DNA of 64,000 bases from Mariprofundus erugo (GCF_005818865.1 NZ_VBRY01000006.1:157672-221671); one strand, 5' to 3'. Shown: positions 8,276-17,573, counted from the stretch's first letter. A program made the numbers and translations. Notes: generated by a model from the letters alone, not told the origin.

Positions 8276-9591
8276 GTGAGCGCGGGATAACGAGACTTGC
8301 GGTCAGCTTTGACGGTTCCGGCTGGTATGCTGCGGATCCGCTTGGCAATACCATGCCGTTGCCTGTCAGTGATGGCTGCTGGTTACCCGATCTCCCTGAT
8401 GGCGCCAGTTGTGAACAGTTGCTGTTACCGGTCGAGCAATTGCTGGTGCGGGTGTTTTCGCTGCCGCTGACTTCGCCTCGTCTGATCGATGCAGGTATTC
8501 TCGGACAGGAGCTGGATGATCGTGCTGCGATTGATATCGATGCATGGTGGCTGGGCTGGCTGGCTGCATCCGGGGTACAGCAGGCAGAGTCGTTATCACC
8601 CCGGGTTGCGGGTATCGTGTTTGGGCTTCCGATAAGCTGGAAAGAGGAGATTGATGCTTCGCCCGCATGGCAGCAGGTCAGGGTGGTGGCCGCTGATGCA
8701 GCGCTTCGTCTGGGCCGGCACCTTAACCCTAAATCCGAACACGACAGTCAGTCGTGGGAGGCTGTTTTTGATGCGGATCAGGATGGTTTCTTTTTCGGTT
8801 TGTGGCGGGGAGATGCCTGTTATGGCATGCGCCGTGTGAACCGCAGTGGCGCTTATGCCGGATACCTGGCGGAAGAGGTGACGCGGTCATTGCAGGCGAT
8901 GGCTGCAACAGAGGCGATGGTTTGTCATTTTTCAGGCCTGCTTGATGAGCCATTGCTGCACGCCCTGAGGCTGCCATCGTGGCATGGCCGGACTGAGTCG
9001 GAGGGGGATTTGCCGACAAGGCATCAGGCTAACCTGGCATCTGCAACGATTTCTTCCGATGCATCCCTGTCTGCGGCCACAAGGATGAACTTTCGTCATG
9101 GCCGTTGGGCAGCCAGCAAAGGAATTGCGTGGATCAGACCATGGTATCGGGCCTTGTCACTTGCCGGGATGCTGCTGCTGTTATGGCTTGCCGGACTGGG
9201 TTACCAGATTCACAGCCTCAACACCAACCTCGCCGCCACACAACAGCAGATTGTGCAGGCGTTTCACCAGGGGCTGCCGGATGAAAAGGTGATGATCGAT
9301 GCACTGGCACAGCTGCGTCGGGCGGCAGGTTCTTCCGGAGAGGTTTCCCCTCTTACAGCGCGCTGGCTTCAGCAGGTTGCAGCCGTGCATCAGGTTTACA
9401 AGGCGACGTCATGGCAGATGGGGGAACTTGAGTGGCAGGATGGCGTGATGAAAATGTCGGGTAAGGCGGCCAATCTGCAGCTGCTCAATGTGATTCGGCA
9501 GTCCCTGCAGAAGCAGACAGGTCGTGATGTTAAACTGCTGGATACCGATCTGAGCGGCCAGCAGGTGACATTCAGGATGCAATGGCAATGA
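8272..9591 (+). CDS. gspL: Type II secretion assembly platform protein GspL
   Basis: The 439-residue protein has an actin-like cytoplasmic domain (about 1-240), a linker, one TM helix at about 293-310, and a periplasmic ferredoxin-like domain at the C-terminus. This is the GspL layout. GspL links the cytoplasmic ATPase GspE to the inner-membrane platform and pairs with GspM. The GTG start overlaps the gspK stop as GTGA. The gspE partner is not in this window. Confidence 0.85.
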   Translation: MSERGITRLAVSFDGSGWYAADPLGNTMPLPVSDGCWLPDLPDGASCEQLLLPVEQLLVRVFSLPLTSPRLIDAGILGQELDDRAAIDIDAWWLGWLAASGVQQAESLSPRVAGIVFGLPISWKEEIDASPAWQQVRVVAADAALRLGRHLNPKSEHDSQSWEAVFDADQDGFFFGLWRGDACYGMRRVNRSGAYAGYLAEEVTRSLQAMAATEAMVCHFSGLLDEPLLHALRLPSWHGRTESEGDLPTRHQANLASATISSDASLSAATRMNFRHGRWAASKGIAWIRPWYRALSLAGMLLLLWLAGLGYQIHSLNTNLAATQQQIVQAFHQGLPDEKVMIDALAQLRRAAGSSGEVSPLTARWLQQVAAVHQVYKATSWQMGELEWQDGVMKMSGKAANLQLLNVIRQSLQKQTGRDVKLLDTDLSGQQVTFRMQWQ

Positions 9592-10148
9592 ACAGACGGC
9601 TGAAGGAACTTCTCTCTGCTCGACTGGAGGCGCAATGGTTGCCGCTGCGCGAAAGGGTTGAAACTGATCTGCTTCCCCGTTTTCAGCAGCTGCAAAGCAG
9701 GGAGCGCTATCTGCTGCTGGCTGCCGCTTTCATTTTACCGTTGATGATGCTGATCTTTCTGCTGATATTGCCGATGCAGGACCGGATCACAGAGCTGAAT
9801 CGATCGCTGAAGATCGCTCAGCAGCAGGCGGGAGAGGCCGAACGTCTTGCCCGTCAACTGGTTGCCGGTGGTGGCAGCAAGATGGCACCGGTCAATGTGC
9901 TCTCCGATGTGGAGCGGTTGGCGCGTGCCTCAAAAGTCCGCCAGTACATGACCCGTATTCGGCCGCAGAATATGCCTGATTCGCGCGGGCAGCGCCTGCT
10001 GATTGAACTTAAGGATGTACCGTACAACGATATGTTGCACTTTGTGGATGCCCTGGCTGGCGCCAGACTTGAATTGATCAATATGAAGGTGCAACCGGGC
10101 TCTTCGGCGGCACTTGTACAGGTTCAGTCATTGATCGGCACACGATGA
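9582..10148 (+). CDS. gspM: Type II secretion protein GspM
   Basis: A 188-residue protein with an amphipathic N-terminal helix, one TM segment (about 43-64), a coiled-coil stretch (ITELNRSLKIAQQQAGEAER), and a small C-terminal periplasmic domain. This matches GspM, the partner of GspL. ATG 9582 has an AGGA site four bases upstream and overlaps gspL by ten bases; ATG 9588 is an alternative. Identity rests on architecture plus the position after gspL. Confidence 0.85.
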   Translation: MAMNRRLKELLSARLEAQWLPLRERVETDLLPRFQQLQSRERYLLLAAAFILPLMMLIFLLILPMQDRITELNRSLKIAQQQAGEAERLARQLVAGGGSKMAPVNVLSDVERLARASKVRQYMTRIRPQNMPDSRGQRLLIELKDVPYNDMLHFVDALAGARLELINMKVQPGSSAALVQVQSLIGTR

Positions 10149-10984
10149 GCCGCGCTGACGGAGCTGTGAGGCATGCCAGCGGATGGCAATTGCTGGCGCT
10201 GTTTGTGACGGCATTGCTGCTGTTTGTCGTTTGGCGCTGGCAGCCGGAGCCGTGGTTGCGCAGTACGATAGCCGAATCACTGCGCCCTTATCATATGACT
10301 CTGGAGTATCAGAAGCTGGAAACAGCCGGCCTGGCAATCAGGCTGGAGGGTGTGCGTATCAGCAGTGATTCCCTGCCGCTGCCTTTGCAGCTGGATTCCA
10401 TCCGCCTTGCACCGGACTGGCTCTCCCTGCTACAGCTCAGGCCTGCTGCACATCTGACGCTGCTGTGGAACGGGGTCGACGTGCAGGCGACGCTTTCGCG
10501 ATCTGATCAGGCAATAGAACTGGCTGATATGCATGCGAGTGCCGCAGCTGAAGCGTTATCGGCGCAATTTTCCGGGATGTTGCCGGTACAGCCCGGTGGT
10601 GAGTTGCAGCTCTCCGGCACATTGCAAATAGATCCGGTCAGCGGGCGCCCATTAAACGGTTCATTGCAAGGGATATGGCAGCAGGCGTCACTGCTGTTTC
10701 CGGGTGCAAAGGAGTCGCTCGGAAACTATACCCTGGCGCTTAAACATGATGGGCAGGGAAATAGCTGGCAATGGCAGCTGACCGGAGGGACCGCTGTTGT
10801 GCTTCATGGCACAGGTACACTCGCCATCCCGTCAAATCTGCCGCAGCAGTGGCAGCTGGCAGGTGATGTGGGGATAGTGGCCGGAGCCTCCGTTTCAGCG
10901 ACGTTGCAGTCGATGCTGCAACAGCCGCTTCGTTTTTCACTGGCGGGCTCACTGATGGCACCGCGACTACAGCTTCAGCGCTAA
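10145..10984 (+). CDS. gspN: Type II secretion protein N (GspN)
   Basis: A 279-residue protein with a single TM helix near residues 14-31, followed by a beta-rich periplasmic region with repeated 'L-x-L-x-G' strands (RLEGVRISS, QLSGTLQIDP, TLALKHDGQG). This is the pattern of GspN, an accessory T2SS protein of poorly defined role. It starts in an ATGA overlap with gspM and ends convergent with the DNA glycosylase gene, the two stops overlapping by four bases. It closes the gsp operon. Confidence 0.75.
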   Translation: MSRADGAVRHASGWQLLALFVTALLLFVVWRWQPEPWLRSTIAESLRPYHMTLEYQKLETAGLAIRLEGVRISSDSLPLPLQLDSIRLAPDWLSLLQLRPAAHLTLLWNGVDVQATLSRSDQAIELADMHASAAAEALSAQFSGMLPVQPGGELQLSGTLQIDPVSGRPLNGSLQGIWQQASLLFPGAKESLGNYTLALKHDGQGNSWQWQLTGGTAVVLHGTGTLAIPSNLPQQWQLAGDVGIVAGASVSATLQSMLQQPLRFSLAGSLMAPRLQLQR

Positions 10985-11511
10985 TCCTGATCATGCGGTG
11001 CTGATTGCAGAAGTGTCCTGATGCGCTGCCATTGCACCTGCTTTTCCTCCAGTCTCATTGAGGCATGAGCCGGACTGGTAGATGGAAGGTACAGGCAGGG
11101 GATATCGGCGAATGGCGGGGCCAGAGCGGGGCGAACCATGCGCCTGTACAGCTCGGCAGCCTTTTGTCCGTTAAATGCGATCCACTGTATGTGCGGATGA
11201 GAGCGGAAAAACAGGTTGAAATCATTGGCGATGACCGTGTGTTGCTGAATGGCTGCATCCAGACTCCCCGCTCTTTTGCACTGATGAGCAACATCCCACA
11301 GGGCAATCTCCTGATGGTGCAGCTGCTCCAGACGTGCGGGATACGGCAGTGACAGGTCGAAGCCGAACAGATTGGCCATGATCGGCCAGAAAGCGTTGCG
11401 TGGATGCGCATAATACTGTTGCTCATCGAGTGATTTTCGTCCCGGCATCGAGCCCAGAATCAGCACCCTGGCACTGGCATCAGCCGAGTATGGAAAGCCT
11501 GTTTCAAGCAT
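10981..11511 (-). CDS. DNA-deoxyinosine glycosylase (uracil-DNA glycosylase superfamily)
   Basis: The 176-residue protein fits the hypoxanthine-DNA glycosylase branch of the UDG superfamily. Near the N-terminus is the motif [12 protein letters not shown] (the family's GSxPG loop), then [15 protein letters not shown], typical of this branch, and later the STSPAHA segment that forms the C-terminal DNA-contact loop. It would excise deaminated bases (hypoxanthine or uracil) from DNA in the cytoplasm. It is transcribed toward gspN and is a stand-alone gene; its promoter must lie in 11512-11668. Confidence 0.82.
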   Translation of the reverse strand: MLETGFPYSADASARVLILGSMPGRKSLDEQQYYAHPRNAFWPIMANLFGFDLSLPYPARLEQLHHQEIALWDVAHQCKRAGSLDAAIQQHTVIANDFNLFFRSHPHIQWIAFNGQKAAELYRRMVRPALAPPFADIPCLYLPSTSPAHASMRLEEKQVQWQRIRTLLQSAPHDQD

Positions 11512-11668
11512 GGCTCAAGCGTTGCAGGAGTGCAGGCAAACAGCAAGATTCATGCTGCTGGCAGCAAGGTCTGACGGAATATACGGCGTGCCGATATTTG
11601 CGGTTACTTTCTGCACCGGGGCCTCGCATCGGGAGTCGTGCGGTGACAGCGAAATCAGGAGAGGAAAT

Positions 11669-12664
11669 ATGAGCAGTTCATTGAATGATATCGTCAGAGA
11701 GGTCACCGGTGCATGCAGTGTGATCCGTGGCGAGGTGATCCAGTCGCTGTGGAGCGGTTATGGTGAAATTGTGCGCTATCGTCTGAGCGGGGCCGCCGCC
11801 GACAGTGCCGTGCTCAAACATGTCATATTTCCATCACAGGTGAATCATCCGCATGGCTGGCACAACGATCTTTCTCATCAACGCAAGGTGCGCTCGTATG
11901 AGGTTGAAATGGCCTGGTACCGGGATTGGGCCGGACGCTGTGATGCGTATTGCCGGGTGCCGCACTGTTACGCTTCAGTGACTCAGGGGGAGGAGCACCT
12001 GATCGTTTTGGAGGATCTGGATGCCGCCGGATTCCCGCTGAGGAAAAGCAGACTTGATCTTCAGGGGGTGCAGGCATGCCTGGTCTGGCTGGCAAATTTT
12101 CATGCCACTTTTATGGAGGAAAAGCCGGCCGGGCTCTGGCCTGTCGGTACCTACTGGCATTTGGCAACCCGGCCGGATGAACTTGCCGTGATGGCGGATG
12201 ACAGCTTGCGTCGTGCCGCCCCGCGTATGGATGCCATGTTGGCGAATGCCCGTTATCAGACGCTGGTGCATGGTGATGCCAAGCTGGCCAATTTCTGTTT
12301 CTCGACTGATGGCAAAAAGGTGGCAGCGGTAGACTTTCAATATGTCGGAGGCGGTTGCGGCATGAAAGATGTCGCCTATTTTCTCGGTAGTTGCCTGAAC
12401 GATCAGGGACACGAGCGGTATCAGGCATCACTGCTGGATTACTACTTTGCTGCACTGGCACAGGCAGTGGATCGCCATGGCAAGCAGCTGGATATGGCGT
12501 TACTGGAACAGGAGTGGCGCTCTCTTTTGCCGCTGGCACAGGCCGACTTTTACCGTTTTCTGGTTGGCTGGATGCCGACGCACTGGAAGATTAATGATTA
12601 CAGCAAGCGTGTCGCCACGAAGGTTGCCATGCAGCTGAACCGGGAGGCATACGATGTGCTTTAA
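11669..12664 (+). CDS. Kinase-like phosphotransferase (APH/choline kinase superfamily)
   Basis: The 331-residue protein has the aminoglycoside/choline-kinase fold signature: a catalytic HGDAKLANF loop (His-Gly-Asp near residue 200) and a downstream metal-binding Asp in [11 protein letters not shown]. An N-terminal lobe precedes it. The family phosphorylates small hydroxyl compounds; the substrate here is unknown, and acquired drug resistance is not implied. ATG 11669 is preceded by AGGAGAGG at 11658-11665, which favours it over the longer frame from 11510. The gene overlaps rraA by 11 bases. Confidence 0.75.
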   Translation: MSSSLNDIVREVTGACSVIRGEVIQSLWSGYGEIVRYRLSGAAADSAVLKHVIFPSQVNHPHGWHNDLSHQRKVRSYEVEMAWYRDWAGRCDAYCRVPHCYASVTQGEEHLIVLEDLDAAGFPLRKSRLDLQGVQACLVWLANFHATFMEEKPAGLWPVGTYWHLATRPDELAVMADDSLRRAAPRMDAMLANARYQTLVHGDAKLANFCFSTDGKKVAAVDFQYVGGGCGMKDVAYFLGSCLNDQGHERYQASLLDYYFAALAQAVDRHGKQLDMALLEQEWRSLLPLAQADFYRFLVGWMPTHWKINDYSKRVATKVAMQLNREAYDVL

Positions 12665-13133
12665 AACAACCGATCTGTATGACCAATATCTTGAAACAGT
12701 GCAGGTGGCGGCGCCTCTGTTTCGTGATTATGGTGGCAGACGCCGCTTCTCCGGTCAGATTGTGACTCTGAAGGCCTTCGAGGATAACACATATCTGAAG
12801 GCGGCATTCGAAACGGACGGCCGGGGTAAGGTGCTGGTGGTGGATAGTGGCGGCTCGTTACGCTGTGCGATGATGGGTGATGTCATGGCCTCACTGGCTG
12901 CGGAACATGGCTGGGAGGGGGTGATTATCCACGGTTGCATTCGCGATTCCGTGGATGTGGCGAAAGTCGATATCGGGGTGAAGGCGCTTGCCACCACGCC
13001 GCGCAAAACGGTGAAGCGGGGGCAGGGCACTTCCGGAATTCCGCTTGCATTTGCCGATGTGACCTTCAGGCCGGGAGAGTACCTTTATGCCGATGAGGAC
13101 GGCATTGTCATTGCCTCTGTCGCATTGCTTTAG
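12654..13133 (+). CDS. rraA: RraA family protein (RNase E inhibitor / HMG aldolase-like)
   Basis: The 159-residue protein matches RraA along its length: the N-terminal TTDLYDQY segment, a Gly-rich [31 protein letters not shown], the GCIRDSVDV turn with Arg-Asp, and the closing [12 protein letters not shown]. RraA binds RNase E and dampens mRNA decay. Related proteins are metal-dependent 4-hydroxy-4-methyl-2-oxoglutarate aldolases that use the same Arg-Asp, so the activity cannot be decided from sequence. It has a GGGAGG site inside the upstream gene. A short palindromic repeat begins two bases after its stop. Confidence 0.88.
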   Translation: MCFKTTDLYDQYLETVQVAAPLFRDYGGRRRFSGQIVTLKAFEDNTYLKAAFETDGRGKVLVVDSGGSLRCAMMGDVMASLAAEHGWEGVIIHGCIRDSVDVAKVDIGVKALATTPRKTVKRGQGTSGIPLAFADVTFRPGEYLYADEDGIVIASVALL

Positions 13134-13134
13134 G

Positions 13135-13169
13135 GAGATGCTGATTGATTGCCCTCCTGGCAAAATCAG
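13135..13169 (+). repeat. Short palindromic repeat, copy B (3' of rraA)
   Basis: A 35-base imperfect palindrome built on TTGCC-loop-GGCAA flanked by CTGATT/AATCAG arms. A near-identical copy (about 34 of 36 positions after one gap) lies in reverse orientation at 34817-34852, just after fxsA. Both copies begin one or two bases past a stop codon and have the same orientation relative to the upstream gene, like a REP-type element or a shared 3'-end hairpin. Confidence 0.6.
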
Positions 13170-13234
13170 TTCGCAAAGACAAAATCGTGACAAAGAGGCA
13201 GGAAGCTGATTGGGCGGCCGTCCATGGCTCGCTC

Positions 13235-13260
13235 GGAAGCGCCGACACATCAGCGCTTCC
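13235..13260. terminator. Possible hairpin between convergent rraA and pfk
   Basis: Perfect 8-base arms GGAAGCGC (13235-13242) and GCGCTTCC (13253-13260) with a 10-base loop. A second 7-base pair, GCTCCCG/CGGGAGC, lies at 13296-13302 and 13316-13322. Neither has a clear T run, so intrinsic termination is only suggested by the position between convergent genes. Confidence 0.35.
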
Positions 13261-13327
13261 TTAGGGCGACTGGTTTACAGGCTTGATGCCCCAGTGCTCC
13301 CGTCATCGGCAGCGCCGGGAGCTGATA

Positions 13328-14464
13328 TTACTCGTTATGGTCGAGGCGGGTGAGCTCCTGACCTGCCGGTGTGCGTCCGAGATTGATGCCGATCGATTCA
13401 GCACAGCGGATCAGTTGTGAGTCGAGCGGAATGCGGCGGACGACACCTGCCAGCTCACACAGTGGCACCAGTGTCATATCCGGTGTATTCAGGCTGACCA
13501 TATTGCCGAATTTTCCTTCGGCTGCAGCCTGGACGGCATGACTGCCAAGACGTGTGCCGAGAATGCGGTCAAAAGCGGTGGGGGAGCCACCACGCTGAAT
13601 ATGGCCAAGAACCGTGCAGCGAACCTCCAGATCAATACGCTTCCTGATCTCTGCCGCAAGGTGGAAACCGACACCGCCAAGCTGTGGCACCCCCTGCAGG
13701 CGGGTTGAAGCAGCTTCCTGCACAATACAATCACCGCCGATCTCCTTTGCTCCTTCCGCAACGATGATAATACTGAACGGACTACCGTTTCTTGCCCGCT
13801 GGCGGATTCTTTGTACCACACTTTCGATGTCATAGGGGATTTCGGGGATCAGAATGATATGGGCTCCCCCGGAGATACCTGCCTCCATGGCGATCCAGCC
13901 GGCACTGCGTCCCATCACCTCAAGGATCATCACGCGCTGATGACTTTCACCCGTTGTGTAAAGGCGGTCAAGCGCATCGCATGCAACCTGCACTGCAGTC
14001 TGGAAACCGAATGTGTAGTCCGTTTTATCCAGATCATTATCGATAGTTTTCGGAATGCCGATCACCGGGACACCACGCTCAAACAGGCGATAGCCGATCT
14101 CCAGTGTGCCCTCGCCACCGACGATAAACAGGCAGTCGAGCTGCAGCTGTTCAACAGTTGCCAGGGCCTTGTCAGAGTAATCGTGCACCGAGATCGAGTG
14201 ATCGGGATTTATTTCACGCCACTCGAACGGATTACCTTTGTTGGTGGTTCCCAGAATGGTTCCGCCGAGTGTCAGGATACTGCGCGTACTGTGAACGGTC
14301 AGCTCGGTGGTATGATTGAATACGAGCCCTTCAAAACCGCGTTCGATACCGATTACTGTGGCACCATGGCCAAATACAGCGGCGCGAGTGACGGCGCGAA
14401 TGACGGCGTTCAGGCCGGAACAATCGCCACCTCCGGTTAATATGCCAACACGTTTCAGGCTCAC
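13328..14464 (-). CDS. pfkA: 6-phosphofructokinase, group III type
   Basis: The 378-residue protein carries the PFK core: GGGDCSGLNAVIR for nucleotide binding, GGEGT at 116-120, PKTIDND at 138-144 (catalytic Asp142), and the MGRSAGW motif. The residue equivalent to E. coli Gly104 is Gly119, which favours ATP over pyrophosphate. The residue equivalent to Gly124 is Lys139, as in pyrophosphate-dependent and actinobacterial group III enzymes. The reaction is phosphorylation of fructose 6-phosphate in glycolysis. The start is GTG 14464 with a GGAGG site just upstream; the overlapping ATG at 14466 runs straight into a stop. Confidence 0.9.
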   Translation of the reverse strand: MSLKRVGILTGGGDCSGLNAVIRAVTRAAVFGHGATVIGIERGFEGLVFNHTTELTVHSTRSILTLGGTILGTTNKGNPFEWREINPDHSISVHDYSDKALATVEQLQLDCLFIVGGEGTLEIGYRLFERGVPVIGIPKTIDNDLDKTDYTFGFQTAVQVACDALDRLYTTGESHQRVMILEVMGRSAGWIAMEAGISGGAHIILIPEIPYDIESVVQRIRQRARNGSPFSIIIVAEGAKEIGGDCIVQEAASTRLQGVPQLGGVGFHLAAEIRKRIDLEVRCTVLGHIQRGGSPTAFDRILGTRLGSHAVQAAAEGKFGNMVSLNTPDMTLVPLCELAGVVRRIPLDSQLIRCAESIGINLGRTPAGQELTRLDHNE

Positions 14465-14552
14465 ATGATCCTCCGGACTGATATCAACTATATAGTTAAC
14501 CGGGCTTCAGGCAGGAACGAAGTGATATCATCTTCGCTATTAATGCAGGAAG

Positions 14553-14969
14553 CTAATGAAGGGTGGGTTGAGAGAAGGTGGCTTTACCAAGGGCTGCAAG
14601 TCCCTCCAGCCAGTTGATATAGGATTTGAGGTGGGTCTCTTTCTCACTTTCCGAGAAGACTCCCATTTCAACCAGGATATCACCGATCTTTTTCCTGCTT
14701 TCACTCTGCCTGGTCAGCAGCTCTTCGATTTGTTGCTGGTTTAACAGTCCGAGCTCCATCGCAATCTCTCCGAAGGGGCGATGCGTCTGGCTCTGCTTGT
14801 TCAGTACTGTGATCAAATCCATGGAATCGAGAGCATAGCTTGCCTGAGCGAGCTCGCCGATCTTCTGTTGTTCGGACTTTTGTTTCTCCAGCGCAAGACA
14901 AACATATTTTGCATCGACACCAAGGTGGGAGATTAAAAATGAACCGAAGAAATTGGTGGAAGTAGCCAT
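14553..14969 (-). CDS. GspE/MshE N-terminal-like helical repeat protein
   Basis: A 138-residue soluble protein with two related helical modules. The second, FGEIAMELGLLNQQQIEELL followed by a Gln-rich helix and KKIGDILVEMGVFS, closely resembles the N-terminal domain of type II secretion/MSHA ATPases (T2SSE_N/MshEN), which in some proteins binds cyclic di-GMP. No ATPase domain follows. ATG 14969 has GGAG about ten bases upstream; an upstream ATG at 15005 lacks a site. It is 88 bases upstream of pfk on the same strand. The function is unknown; regulation of a secretion or pilus motor is an inference. Confidence 0.55.
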   Translation of the reverse strand: MATSTNFFGSFLISHLGVDAKYVCLALEKQKSEQQKIGELAQASYALDSMDLITVLNKQSQTHRPFGEIAMELGLLNQQQIEELLTRQSESRKKIGDILVEMGVFSESEKETHLKSYINWLEGLAALGKATFSQPTLH

Positions 14970-15018
14970 CTGATTAAACGCTCCATCGTTTGATAATCGA
15001 TGCATGCAGTCTATGCAT

Positions 15019-15057
15019 GCACATCAAACTCAGCAACCACTGCTGAGTTTGATGTGC
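15019..15057. repeat. Perfect 17-base inverted repeat
   Basis: Arms at 15019-15035 and 15041-15057 are exact reverse complements, with a five-base loop. The element lies between the stop of the histidine kinase gene and the start of the next minus-strand gene. There is no T run on either side, so it may be an mRNA hairpin, a protein-binding site or part of a mobile element rather than a simple terminator. Confidence 0.7.
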
Positions 15058-15137
15058 GAAGCCCGAAGCGGGATCTTTGTATCGTACCTTTTTGATTGTC
15101 TGTGCATTGAAAAGCATCGATTTGACACTCATTGGCT

Positions 15138-17573
15138 TCACATCTGCTGATCGCGTTGGCGGAATGGGTCGGGTTCAAGGAGCTGGCGTATCGCCGCAGC
15201 CAGCTTTTGAATCACGGGCGGTTTCTCGAGCAGCATGCACGACTCCAGTTGCGCAGTGATTTCAGAGGCGTGACTCTTATCGTATCCGGTAAGAAATATG
15301 ATGGGTAGCGCCGGGCGGGTATTGCGCAGGGTTTTGGCTACCTCAATGCCACTTTTCTCCGGCATCATGATATCAAGAATAGCCAGTTGGATGTCGCTTT
15401 GATGCAGTGCAAACAGCTCGATGGCCTGCACACCATCGGTCGCTTTTAACAGGCGGTAATTTAGACGCTCAAGCACTGCGGCGATGGAGTCCAGTACTTC
15501 GGGGGCATCGTCTGCGAGAAGAATCAGCTCATGTTGTCCATATTGCATGGTCTGGTTTGTGGTGGCATCACCAACGGTGTCCGGCTTATGTTCAATATGG
15601 GAGCACAGCGGCAGGTAGATGGAGAAGGTTGTGCCCTGATCCTTACTGCTTTCTATATCAATGGCGCCATCATGGGTTTTGACGGCACCAAAGGCCATGG
15701 CAAGGCCAAGACCGCTACCTTTCCCGACCTCTTTGGTCGTGAAAAATGGTTCAAACAGATGGGGCATATCTTCTGCCGCAATGCCGCAGCCGTTATCGAC
15801 CAATGTGATGCAGGCGAATGCATCGCCTTGCAGTTCCGGATGCAACTTGCGGAAGGCTGCATCGGCTGTTAGCCGCTGCAGTCGGATGGTCAGAGCGGGG
15901 TTGTTAACCCCTTTTAAGGCGTCACGGGCATTATTGGCCAGATTCAGCAGCAGTTGCTGGAGCTGGTTATGATCCCCGCAGATATGGCACTCATCTTCAC
16001 AATGCGTGTATTCAAGCCGGATGTTTTCAGGAAGAGCAAGGCGAATCAGCGCCATTGTGTCACTGATCAGTGCGTGCAGATGCAGCGGTTGTTTGTGAAC
16101 CATGGCCTTGCGGGCAAAGGTCAGCAGTTGGCCGATGACCTCGGCGGCCCGATAGCTCAGCTCGTTGATATGATCTATTCTGGCCTGTACGGCAGGCTGG
16201 GCCAGGGTCTCCTGCTTGATCAGATAAGCGTAACCGGTGATACCTGCCAGCAAATTATTGAAGTTGTGAGCGATTCCTCCGGCCAGTATGCCGACAGCCT
16301 CCATCTTCTGCGCCTGAAGAAAGCTCTGCTCCAGCTGTTCATAGTCCGATATGTTCTGTTGAATGCATACCACATGTGAAATATGACCGGCGTCATTATA
16401 GATGGGAGCTGCTGACATCATGGCCGGGTAACGGCTTCCATCCTTGCGTCGGGCAGTCACTTTATTCTGCCAGATTTCACCTCGATTGACAGTGGTCCAA
16501 AGGGCATTGAAAACAGGAATGGTTTGACAGCTTTCCTGCAAAAAGGCGGGCCCGTGGCCGATGAGCTCTTCGGGATCGTAACCGGTCAGCTTGCTAAAAC
16601 TGTTGTTGATATAGACGGTAATGCCATTCAGATCGGTTACAGCAATCGCTTCTCCCGCCTGCTCAATCGCGGATGAGAGGATGCGAAGCCGGTTTCTGGC
16701 TTTAAATGCACTGCGAATGACCAGTGTGGCGAGTGCAGTGACAATCAGCATCAGCAGTAGAAGAAGCGGCATCACACCTTCAATCATGCGATGGGCCACT
16801 GCATCCACATGCCAGGTCAGATAGCCGATCGATTTACCATGGATATCTTTCAGCTCAAAGCTTCCTCCATTCGTAACATCAGCGGCAGCTGTATCGGTAG
16901 CGGAAATAACCTGCAGCCGGTTGAGAATCAGTTTTTTCGAGTGTTCCTTGAACAGTGCTGTGGAAAACGGTCGCATAAACAGAAGCACAGGTCGTAATCC
17001 GTCAGGCAGGGCGGTTGAGCCCTCTTCTTCCGGCGTCAGGGCGGAGGCTGAGACAACCATGATTTGTCCCTGAACGATGGCAAGTCCATTAAACGGTTCC
17101 GGTTCTGACGATGAGGCGCTGCGAGCCCGGTTGAGCAGCAGTTGTAGTGTATCCGTATCGAACAGCTCGGTTGCATCAGTTTGGCTGAATGTGTCGTCAT
17201 GGATGGCATAGAGCGTTTGATTGTCTCCGCCGATCACAATCATATCCGATATTTTCAGCGTTTCCGAAAGGTAGGGGATATAGGTTTTTCTAACCCACTC
17301 AGGATCGGGTTGAGGGGTGGAGTGGATGATGATTTCGTCCCACCAGCTGTTGTCTTTGGCAAGAAGGCCGAGATCACCATAAATACTTTCCAGTTCCAGC
17401 CCGGCAAAGTAGCGGGACTCATCAACCCTTTGCTGATCCATGCTGCGTGATCCGAAAAACAGAATCAGCGTAAACGCAATCGCCCCGATGATAAAGAGGG
17501 CTGAAAATGACAAAATCAGCGTATTGATGGCACAATGAGGTTGCGCCGCTGCGCGGTTGTTTTTTACGCCCAT
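15138..17573 (-). CDS. Hybrid sensor histidine kinase (CHASE4-PAS-HisKA-HATPase-REC)
   Basis: The 811-residue protein has TM helices at about 18-40 and 265-287 flanking a periplasmic CHASE4-like sensor (about 50-260, with DNSWWDEIII). A PAS domain spans about 300-415, with a possible PAC tail. The phospho-acceptor His436 is in GGIAHNFNNLL. The ATPase domain has NARDAL, DNGCGI and GKGSGLGL near 548-627. The C-terminal receiver has Asp734 (LAILDIMMPE) and Lys784. It senses an unknown envelope signal and probably relays phosphate internally. No response regulator with a DNA-binding domain is adjacent, so it is an orphan here. Confidence 0.9.
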   Translation of the reverse strand: MGVKNNRAAAQPHCAINTLILSFSALFIIGAIAFTLILFFGSRSMDQQRVDESRYFAGLELESIYGDLGLLAKDNSWWDEIIIHSTPQPDPEWVRKTYIPYLSETLKISDMIVIGGDNQTLYAIHDDTFSQTDATELFDTDTLQLLLNRARSASSSEPEPFNGLAIVQGQIMVVSASALTPEEEGSTALPDGLRPVLLFMRPFSTALFKEHSKKLILNRLQVISATDTAAADVTNGGSFELKDIHGKSIGYLTWHVDAVAHRMIEGVMPLLLLLMLIVTALATLVIRSAFKARNRLRILSSAIEQAGEAIAVTDLNGITVYINNSFSKLTGYDPEELIGHGPAFLQESCQTIPVFNALWTTVNRGEIWQNKVTARRKDGSRYPAMMSAAPIYNDAGHISHVVCIQQNISDYEQLEQSFLQAQKMEAVGILAGGIAHNFNNLLAGITGYAYLIKQETLAQPAVQARIDHINELSYRAAEVIGQLLTFARKAMVHKQPLHLHALISDTMALIRLALPENIRLEYTHCEDECHICGDHNQLQQLLLNLANNARDALKGVNNPALTIRLQRLTADAAFRKLHPELQGDAFACITLVDNGCGIAAEDMPHLFEPFFTTKEVGKGSGLGLAMAFGAVKTHDGAIDIESSKDQGTTFSIYLPLCSHIEHKPDTVGDATTNQTMQYGQHELILLADDAPEVLDSIAAVLERLNYRLLKATDGVQAIELFALHQSDIQLAILDIMMPEKSGIEVAKTLRNTRPALPIIFLTGYDKSHASEITAQLESCMLLEKPPVIQKLAAAIRQLLEPDPFRQRDQQM

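Noticed and set aside
13811..14440. 209-residue plus-strand open frame over the phosphofructokinase
   Set aside because: Shadow of pfk, whose motifs are continuous on the minus strand.
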